The notes under the pieces are model-generated. The model worked only from the letters and a program-made list of their open reading frames with translations. It was not told where the DNA came from and ran no database searches. A stretch of DNA of 22,183 bases from CAXQRU01 sp964226685. GTDB lineage: Bacteria; Pseudomonadota; Gammaproteobacteria; Pseudomonadales; Cellvibrionaceae. Shown in pieces: positions 16,655 to 22,183 of this stretch. The position numbers were made by a program, and so were the translations under genes. How positions within the stretch are numbered: the first letter of the stretch is position 1; the number at the start of each line of letters is the position of its first letter. The DNA lies in NCBI GenBank assembly GCA_964226685.1, contig CAXQRU010000040.1, forward strand, positions 1 to 22,183. Direction: 5' to 3'.

Positions 16655-16674
16655 TTGCTTAGAGGGATTTCACT

Positions 16675-17127
16675 ATGTTATCGAATTTTTTAAAGAAAAC
16701 GAAAGAAAAGCTGGGCGAGCTTAAAAATGATGCTCTTAAATATAAGTCTAAAAACTTCCTAGAAGCGGCTCTTGGCGGCAGTGCTCTAATAGCTATGGCA
16801 GATGGCACCATTGATGCCTCAGAAAAAACTAAAATGATGGCTTTCATTGAAAATCACGAAGTGCTCTCCATATATGATAGTTCTGAGGTTGTGAAAACCT
16901 GGAAGAATTTCATTGATACACTGGAGCTTGACAATGACATTGGTACCGCAAAAGCGATGTCGGCCATTGGTAAGATGAAAGGCAAAAATGAGCAAGCTCG
17001 CTTAGTGCTACGAATGGTTTGTGCGATTGCCGCAGCCGATGGTGATTTCGACCAAGATGAGCGCAAAGTCGCAGCAAAAATTGCTCAGGAGTTGGGTTTA
17101 GACCCTGCAGAATTCGATTTAGTATAA
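16675..17127 (+). CDS. terB: Tellurite resistance TerB family protein
   Basis: TerB is a small helical cytosolic protein of Ter stress systems that is thought to bind metal and associate with the membrane-linked Ter complex. The 150-residue length is about that of plasmid TerB (151). Two similar acidic helical elements are visible, ADGTIDASE at residues 42-50 and ADGDFDQDE at 121-129, and the C-terminus GLDPAEFDLV closely resembles TerB. A good AGAGGGA ribosome site precedes ATG 16675. It lies 20 bases after the exchanger and 15 bases before a TerD-family gene. The direct biochemical role of TerB is not established. Confidence 0.93.
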   Translation: MLSNFLKKTKEKLGELKNDALKYKSKNFLEAALGGSALIAMADGTIDASEKTKMMAFIENHEVLSIYDSSEVVKTWKNFIDTLELDNDIGTAKAMSAIGKMKGKNEQARLVLRMVCAIAAADGDFDQDERKVAAKIAQELGLDPAEFDLV

Positions 17128-17142
17128 ATTAGGAGACATACT

Positions 17143-17712
17143 ATGGCAGTAAATTTAAGTAAAGGTGGAAGAATTAACCTGGAGAAAGAGGCGCCAGGTG
17201 TTCAGAAAATGTTACTGGGTTTGGGTTGGGATCAAAAGAAAGCTGATGGTGCAGACTTTGACCTCGACGCATCGGTTCTGATGCTAGATGAAAATGATAA
17301 AGCCATTGGTGAGGGCGGTTTTATCTTCTACAACAATAAAACCAGTCCTTGTGGTTCAGTCGTTCATCAAGGCGATAACAAAACCGGTGATGGCGATGGC
17401 GACGATGAAGTCATTCATGTTGCTCTTGATAAAATTCCTGAAAATGTCAAAAAGATGCTGGTGGCTGTCACCATTCACGAAGCAGAATCTCGTAAACAAA
17501 ACTTTGGTATGGTCGATAATGCCTTCATTCGAGTTGCTAATTTGGAAGATGGTGAAGATATCGCGCGATACGATTTAACAGAAGATTATTCTGCTGAAAC
17601 CTCATTGATTTTTGGGGAGCTGTATCTTAAAGATGGCCAATGGCGATTTGCTGCTAAGGGCGATGGCTTTGCTGGCGGTTTGGCAGCATTTCTAAGTACC
17701 TACGGTTTGTAG
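17143..17712 (+). CDS. terE: TerD-family calcium-binding stress protein (TerE-like)
   Basis: This 189-residue protein is a TerD-domain beta-sandwich of the type that binds calcium through acidic loops. Visible are MAVNLSKGGRINLEKEAPG at the start, GLGWD, the acidic strand DFDLDAS at 38-44, HQGDNKTGDGDGDDE at 75-89 and RKQNFGMVDNAFIRV. From memory the NNKTSPxGxVVHQGDN and QNFGMV segments look closer to TerE than TerD, but the subgroup is uncertain. Cys70 replaces the acidic residue I remember at this place in plasmid TerE. An AGGAGA ribosome site supports ATG 17143. A second paralogue follows 40 bases downstream. Confidence 0.92.
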   Translation: MAVNLSKGGRINLEKEAPGVQKMLLGLGWDQKKADGADFDLDASVLMLDENDKAIGEGGFIFYNNKTSPCGSVVHQGDNKTGDGDGDDEVIHVALDKIPENVKKMLVAVTIHEAESRKQNFGMVDNAFIRVANLEDGEDIARYDLTEDYSAETSLIFGELYLKDGQWRFAAKGDGFAGGLAAFLSTYGL

Positions 17713-17752
17713 GTTTCGATTGTTACGTTAATAGACTAGAGGATTAAACACT

Positions 17753-18331
17753 ATGGCGGTTTCACTTCAAAAAGGCGGTAATGTAAGCTTAGCTAAAGAA
17801 GCACCGGGTATGACCAAAATACTCATTGGTTTGGGTTGGGATGAGCGCTCAACAGATGGCGCAGATTTTGACCTGGACGCGAGCGTATTTTTGTTGAGCG
17901 ACAGCGGTAAAGTTCGTGCTGACAGTGACTTTATTTTCTATAACAACCTAAGTTCTGGCTGTGGCTCAGTGGTTCACCAAGGTGATAACCGAACGGGTGA
18001 TGGCGATGGCGATGATGAGGCTATCAAGATTGACTTGGCTAAAGTTCCCGCTGATGTTAAGACCATTGCTGTGACTGTGACCATTCATGATGCGACTGCT
18101 CGTAACCAAAACTTTGGTCAAGTGGCTAATGCATTTATTCGCGTTGTCAATGACGAGAGTAATGTCGAAGTGGCTCGCTATGATCTTTCTGAAGATTATT
18201 CTGTTGAGACAGCGATGATTTTTGGTGAAGTCTATCGTCATAATAATGAATGGAAATTCAAGGCGGTTGGTCAAGGCTATGAAGGTGGTCTTAAAGCTAT
18301 GGCGCAGCAGTACGGCATCAATATCGGATAG
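17753..18331 (+). CDS. terD: TerD-family calcium-binding stress protein (TerD)
   Basis: This 192-residue TerD-domain protein is paralogous to the preceding gene. It has MAVSLQKGGNVSLAKEAPG, GLGWDERSTDG, DFDLDAS at 38-44, GDNRTGDGDGDDE at 77-89, QNFGQVANAFIRVVND and VYRHNNEWKFKAVGQGY, a pattern very like plasmid TerD. The acidic clusters match the calcium sites known for this family. Cys70 occupies the same position as in the sister protein. AGAGGA precedes ATG 17753. The PRTase-TRSP gene begins 9 bases after the stop. TerD proteins are linked to tolerance of tellurite, phage, colicins and other stresses in other bacteria; the trigger here is unknown. Confidence 0.94.
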   Translation: MAVSLQKGGNVSLAKEAPGMTKILIGLGWDERSTDGADFDLDASVFLLSDSGKVRADSDFIFYNNLSSGCGSVVHQGDNRTGDGDGDDEAIKIDLAKVPADVKTIAVTVTIHDATARNQNFGQVANAFIRVVNDESNVEVARYDLSEDYSVETAMIFGEVYRHNNEWKFKAVGQGYEGGLKAMAQQYGINIG

Positions 18332-18340
18332 TCATTTCAA

Positions 18341-19411
18341 ATGGAAAAGCGTATTCAAGCTGGGGTTTTACGCCTCAGCTTGACTCAGGGTTCTGAGAGA
18401 CTGGATGAGTTAGTGGACTTTGCTAGCCGTGAGAATCAAAAGCGAGGCTTCTTATTTGTTAGCAAAGTGTTAGGGAAGCATATACCTGTTAGGCCTTCTC
18501 TGATGCGTAGTATTTACGATGAGTTGGCTGACCAGTGTGATATTTCGGGCAACTGCTACGTATTTGGCTTAGCGGAAACGGCAACAGGTCTCGGAGCTGG
18601 TGTTGCAGATAGCCTTTCTTTAGCTCATCCAGAAACTTCTGTTTTTTTTCATCACACCACGCGCCACACTCTCAATCATCCTCTGTGGTTTACCATTAGC
18701 GAAAACCACTCCCATGCGGTTAGTCATCTGGTTTATAGGCCCCAATCTCAGCTCTTACCTGCGATTGAAGAGACTCAAACATTGATATTAGTGGATGATG
18801 AAATCACAACGGGCAACACGCTTCGTCAGTTAGCCAAAGAATTAATTGATAAATTGCCCAAGCTTAAAAAGCTCATTATTGTTTCTTTAGTGAGTTGGTT
18901 GGATGCTAGTGCAAAACAGTCCTTTGCAAACTTACCGTTGAGTGTTGAATTCGTAAACTTAATTGAAGGCCAGTTTGCTTTTGATGCAGATATGAGTTTT
19001 TCTTCACAATTACCCGCCGATACCGACAGCAGTTTGTGTGATATTGATTCTCGTGATGATATTGGTCGCACAGCGATACAAATGCCATATCGAGATAATC
19101 TCCCTTCAATTACTACGGTCGATGATTCAGTGGTCATTGTTGGCACTGGGGAGCATTTGTATTTGCCCTTCCTGACGGCAGAGCGATTGGAGCAATTGGG
19201 AAAAGATGTGCTTTTTCAATCAACAACGAGATCGCCTATATTGATGGGAGATGGTATCGGGCGGAAAATTAAGTTTGATGTCAGTGAGCAAAAGGTGAAT
19301 TATATTTACAATCTACCCAAAGATAAAAAGCCGATTGTTCTTTGTGAAACTCAAGAATTGGCGGATAGTAATGGATTTTACCAAGGACATTATCAGGAGG
19401 TTTGTCAGTGA
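18341..19411 (+). CDS. Phosphoribosyltransferase with C-terminal TRSP domain (Ter-associated)
   Basis: This 356-residue protein has an N-terminal PRTase domain (about 20-215) with the PRPP-binding loop LILVDDEITTGNT at residues 148-160, and a C-terminal region (about 262-345) containing TTRSPI at 295-300, the motif that names the TRSP domain. This architecture is known almost only from Ter-linked gene clusters, where it is proposed to attach a base-like moiety to phosphoribose. The start ATG 18341 lies 9 bases after terD and has no strong ribosome site. Its stop overlaps the GTG start of the HAD gene by four bases (GTGA). The actual base substrate is unknown. Confidence 0.88.
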   Translation: MEKRIQAGVLRLSLTQGSERLDELVDFASRENQKRGFLFVSKVLGKHIPVRPSLMRSIYDELADQCDISGNCYVFGLAETATGLGAGVADSLSLAHPETSVFFHHTTRHTLNHPLWFTISENHSHAVSHLVYRPQSQLLPAIEETQTLILVDDEITTGNTLRQLAKELIDKLPKLKKLIIVSLVSWLDASAKQSFANLPLSVEFVNLIEGQFAFDADMSFSSQLPADTDSSLCDIDSRDDIGRTAIQMPYRDNLPSITTVDDSVVIVGTGEHLYLPFLTAERLEQLGKDVLFQSTTRSPILMGDGIGRKIKFDVSEQKVNYIYNLPKDKKPIVLCETQELADSNGFYQGHYQEVCQ

Positions 19412-20151
19412 GTGCTGCCATAAAAACTATTGTCTTCACCGATATTGACGATACTCTGATTCATACTGGGCGAAAATTGGCGGGGCGAGAGAGTGCTGAG
19501 GTTGGCGCTCTGGATAAACAAGGTGAGCCGCTGTCATTTTTTACGCAGCCTCAGCGCCAGTTACTTGAATTGCTGGTAAAAAGTGGCGCTATGATTATAC
19601 CGGTTACGGGTCGAAATAAAGATGCCTTGGGAAGAGTGTTGGTGGACTTTCAGCATTATAAAGTCGTTTCTCATGGTGCGGTGGTTTTGAGTGAGGATGA
19701 TCAACTGTGTCCTTATTGGCTCAAAGAAATTGATGCTGAGCTTGCACATTGGCCCGAGCAATTGGAACAGGCTAACCAAAGTATTAATCAGGCTATTGAA
19801 ACCATGAAGCTGGATGCAAGTTCGAAAGTAATTGTGGATCAAGAGATTCCTGCTTATGTGTCCGTGAAGGGCAAACTGGAGGATTTGGAGCATTTAAAGG
19901 CTGTTACCCATGCAGATACAGCCGCTTTTTTTCGCCATGAAAATGGCCACAATCATGCACTATTGCCACCCTATACCCGAAAGAAGCGGGCAATGAATCA
20001 TGTGATGAATAGACTGGGTATTAGTGAGGCTGATCTGACGATTGGTGTTGGAGATAGTGTTAGCGATTTGCCATTTATGAATGCTTGTCATTTTTCTTTG
20101 ATGCCCAGTGACAGTCAGATTGTTAGGGAGCATCTGTCTTATGAAGACTGA
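19408..20151 (+). CDS. HAD-superfamily phosphatase (Ter-associated)
   Basis: This 247-residue haloacid-dehalogenase-type hydrolase has catalytic Asp12 and Asp14 in the DxDxT motif (TDIDDT, residues 11-16), motif II Thr in PVTGRN, a basic segment TRKKRAMN carrying the likely motif III Lys, and the metal-binding motif IV GDSVSDLPF. Its general layout, with a cap between motifs II and III, resembles sugar- or nucleoside-phosphate phosphatases. I choose GTG 19408, with CAGGAGG at 19394-19400 seven bases upstream, over the in-frame TTG 19402. It overlaps the PRTase-TRSP gene by four bases and the StiP gene by 11. It is likely to dephosphorylate the product or an intermediate of this module (inference). 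Confidence 0.87.
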   Translation: MSAAIKTIVFTDIDDTLIHTGRKLAGRESAEVGALDKQGEPLSFFTQPQRQLLELLVKSGAMIIPVTGRNKDALGRVLVDFQHYKVVSHGAVVLSEDDQLCPYWLKEIDAELAHWPEQLEQANQSINQAIETMKLDASSKVIVDQEIPAYVSVKGKLEDLEHLKAVTHADTAAFFRHENGHNHALLPPYTRKKRAMNHVMNRLGISEADLTIGVGDSVSDLPFMNACHFSLMPSDSQIVREHLSYED

Positions 20152-21244
20152 TGTGCTCGCATTTAATAAGCCGATTGCCGGCAGCTATAGCCCAGAAGAA
20201 TGCATATTTCTACTCAAGCCAATCGAAATGGCTTTCAGCCCTGTTGATGACAAGGAAAGCCTAATTCAATCTGGTCAGCTTCACTATAGCGAATTAATTA
20301 GTCAAGAGCATCCTCCCTCTAAAGAATATACTGATCTTTTTTTTAAACTCACTGAGCAATACAAAGCACGCTTAGCTCAGGAATTGATGATTTTGGCCAA
20401 AAAAATGATCGATGCAAAGGGCGATAATATCGTTATTCTGTCATTGGCTCGTGCAGGCACACCTATCGGAGTTTTACTCCATAGGATCATTCGTCAAAAA
20501 TTTGACAAAAATGTGACGCATTACAGTATTTCTATCATTCGAGATCGAGGCATTGATGAAACCGCACTTGACTACGTATTAGCTCAAGGTCACAGTGAGC
20601 AAAGTATCGTGTTTGTTGATGGCTGGACGGCGAAAGGCGTCATTACGCGCGAATTACACCAATCGGTTGAGCGCTACAATCAATCTCGTCAAACTCAGAT
20701 TTCCAAAGAATTGTATGTGGTTTCAGATATTGGTGCTACAGCGGACGTGCAAGCAACATTTGACGACTACACCATCCCGAGCGCACTCATGAATTCAACA
20801 GTTTCGGGTTTAATTTCTCGGTCTATACTGAATGAACAAATTGGCGAGGCCGACTTTCATGGTTGTGTGTCTTATCGCCATTTAGAGCCATATGACTTGT
20901 CTCGATGGTTTGTTGATGAAATTTACCAAGCTGTTGATCAAGAGCTATTAGATGCTCCAAATAAGGTTGATAAGGATCAGCGCAGGCAAGAGACCGAGCA
21001 GTTTTTAAAAAGAATTATGTCTGATTACGGGATTAGTAATCGAAATAGAATTAAACCTGGTATCGCTGAGGCTACTCGTGCTTTGCTTAGACGAGTGCCT
21101 GATGTTTTATTATTGAAAAAATTGCAACATATCGACACTTTACACCTCGAGCAGTTGGCAGCCGAGAAAAATGTTGATATTGTCATCGACCAGCAAATGC
21201 CTTTTGGGGCGTGCTCATTAATAAAAGATGTATTGAGGGCCTAA
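20141..21244 (+). CDS. StiP-family / PRTase-like protein (Ter-associated)
   Basis: This 367-residue protein belongs to the family now labelled cysteine protease StiP, formerly described as a PRTase. It has the family N-terminus GSYSPEECIFLLKPI at residues 14-28, ILSLARAGTPIGVLL at 99-113 and a PRPP-loop-like IVFVDGWTAKG at 156-166. The last two look like a PRTase active site. The protease label is by family name only, and I see no recognisable Cys/His dyad. I choose ATG 20141 (AGGGAG at 20125-20130) over the upstream in-frame GTG 20108, which would extend the overlap with the HAD gene. Its stop overlaps the following ATG by one base. Confidence 0.83.
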   Translation: MKTDVLAFNKPIAGSYSPEECIFLLKPIEMAFSPVDDKESLIQSGQLHYSELISQEHPPSKEYTDLFFKLTEQYKARLAQELMILAKKMIDAKGDNIVILSLARAGTPIGVLLHRIIRQKFDKNVTHYSISIIRDRGIDETALDYVLAQGHSEQSIVFVDGWTAKGVITRELHQSVERYNQSRQTQISKELYVVSDIGATADVQATFDDYTIPSALMNSTVSGLISRSILNEQIGEADFHGCVSYRHLEPYDLSRWFVDEIYQAVDQELLDAPNKVDKDQRRQETEQFLKRIMSDYGISNRNRIKPGIAEATRALLRRVPDVLLLKKLQHIDTLHLEQLAAEKNVDIVIDQQMPFGACSLIKDVLRA

Positions 21245-22183
21245 TGGATAGAAAAATTACTTACTTTGATTTAGGAGCAACGCTCTATACACCGTCTAAT
21301 CATGAAAACCTTGTGGGAGTACTTCAGGGCAATATCATTGGTAGTCGTTCCTGTGTTATTTGTCTAGAGGACTCAATCAAAGATGAGCAATTGGAAAGCG
21401 CTTTAGTCAATTTACAGAAAGCACTGAGACTATGTAAGCCTCGCCCTGAACTCAAACGCTTTATTCGCCCTAGAAATGTTAATGTTTTTGAAAAAGTACT
21501 GAAATTTGATGGTATTGATAAGGTCGACGGTTTTGTACTGCCCAAGTTTGATATGGATACGGCGAGTGATTATTTGAAGGTAATAGAAAAGCAAAATGCT
21601 TATGGTTTTGCCTACATGCCGACCTTAGAAACACATCAGGTTTTTTGTACGGATTCAATTCGTTTGATAAGAGCTGTGTTGAATGGATTTAAAGACTCTA
21701 TTATTTGTTTACGCATTGGTGGAAATGATCTAATGAACGTGCTGGGTCTTAAGCGGGTACGAGGTATGACGATTTATGATACTCCGTTAAGACAAGTAAT
21801 TGATCGTCTGGTTTTGGAATTTAGGCCCGCTGGTTTTGAGTTGTCAGCACCAGTATTTGATATCATAGATGATACTAAAACCTTGCAAAAAGAGCTGGCC
21901 ATTGATCTTGCTTACGGCTTTTATGCGAAAACAGCGATACACCCTAGACAGGTTACGGTGATCGAAACGGCTTTTCAGCAGTTTTCTGATCAGCATCTAC
22001 ATCAAGTAAATCAGTTAATGGACGAATCATCAGCGGCAGTTTTTCAACTTGATGGACAAATGTTAGAAATGTATTGTCACAGACAATGGGCTTATAAAAC
22101 CCACCAATTTAATGAATATTACCAGAGAGACTCAATGGCTTGTAAACATCTTGCTTCATCAAAGAGATCGGAAGAGCGTCGTG
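21244..22183 (+). CDS. HpcH/HpaI aldolase/citrate lyase (CitE)-like protein, partial at contig end
   Basis: This open frame runs off the right edge. It is a CitE-like TIM-barrel carbon-carbon lyase: CLEDSI at residues 40-45 (acidic metal-site region), IRPRN at 75-79, PTLET at 127-131, RIGGNDL at 157-163 and IHPRQV at 232-237. CitE-like proteins bind CoA-thioester or oxoacid substrates with a divalent metal. Genuine sequence stops at residue 307; the next bases are sequencing adapter, so the encoded tail SKRSEERR is partly artificial. Because IHPRQV lies near the C-terminus in this family, most of the protein is present. The one-base overlap (TAATG) with the StiP gene points to coupled translation. 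Confidence 0.82.
   Translation, partial: MDRKITYFDLGATLYTPSNHENLVGVLQGNIIGSRSCVICLEDSIKDEQLESALVNLQKALRLCKPRPELKRFIRPRNVNVFEKVLKFDGIDKVDGFVLPKFDMDTASDYLKVIEKQNAYGFAYMPTLETHQVFCTDSIRLIRAVLNGFKDSIICLRIGGNDLMNVLGLKRVRGMTIYDTPLRQVIDRLVLEFRPAGFELSAPVFDIIDDTKTLQKELAIDLAYGFYAKTAIHPRQVTVIETAFQQFSDQHLHQVNQLMDESSAAVFQLDGQMLEMYCHRQWAYKTHQFNEYYQRDSMACKHLASSKRSEERR
22165..22183 (+). other. Illumina TruSeq adapter sequence (assembly artefact)
   Basis: The last 19 bases, AGATCGGAAGAGCGTCGTG, are identical to the start of the Illumina TruSeq read-2 adapter. They are not biological and mark adapter read-through that was assembled at a contig end. The reading frame through them must not be used to define the C-terminus of the lyase-like protein. 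Confidence 0.97.

Noticed and set aside
20108..20140. In-frame GTG extension of the StiP-family gene
   Set aside because: ATG 20141 has a better ribosome site and matches the expected N-terminus; the extension only increases overlap with the HAD gene.
1..22183. Search for CRISPR array, tRNA/rRNA, insertion sequence or phage genes
   Set aside because: No spaced direct repeats, RNA-gene patterns, transposase or integrase were seen on either strand; the Ter cluster has no visible mobile-element flank within the window.

Overview
The window looks like one end of a draft-assembly contig from a Gammaproteobacterium. The evidence is an E. coli-like sucABCD order with lpdA inserted between sucB and sucC, an RpoH-type promoter before htpG, the gpsA-sixA and prmB genes, and moderate GC. 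Marine relatives such as the Oceanospirillales are plausible, but that is inference. The last 19 bases match the Illumina TruSeq adapter, so the right edge is a contig end with untrimmed adapter, not genomic DNA.

Layout. (1) 1-8120: a terminator, then the 2-oxoglutarate dehydrogenase and succinyl-CoA synthetase operon sucA-sucB-lpdA-sucC-sucD, with hairpins between sucB and lpdA, between lpdA and sucC, and after sucD. SucB is unusual in having two tandem lipoyl domains. (2) 8149-8816: a compact pair of succinate dehydrogenase membrane-anchor genes (sdhC-like and sdhD-like) with no sdhA or sdhB beside them. Both histidines that ligate heme b in E. coli are replaced (Tyr and Asn), while the quinone-site residues remain. 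(3) 8846-9988, minus strand: an HPt/HD-GYP signalling protein, convergent with the anchor pair across a shared bidirectional terminator. (4) 10039-14443: htpG behind a near-consensus heat-shock promoter, then gpsA, sixA and an alpha/beta hydrolase in close series; prmB follows at 14505. (5) 15518-22164: a Ter-type stress cluster on the plus strand: a CaCA-type cation exchanger with a TTG start, terB, two TerD-family genes, and a metabolic module made of a PRTase-TRSP protein, a HAD phosphatase, a StiP-family protein and a CitE/HpcH-like lyase that runs into the contig end.

The first half is central metabolism. The Ter cluster is the accessory part. Its genes are tightly packed, and the last four are joined by short spacing or overlaps, which suggests one transcript and coupled translation. 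TerB and the TerD proteins carry acidic, calcium-type metal sites. Comparative genomics of Ter systems has proposed that this kind of PRTase/HAD/lyase set makes an unidentified nucleoside-like metabolite. No TerC, TerA, TerZ or ATP-grasp gene is visible; some may lie beyond the contig end.

I saw no tRNA, rRNA, CRISPR array, insertion sequence or integrase. No stretch longer than about 125 bases lacks a gene or a described site.
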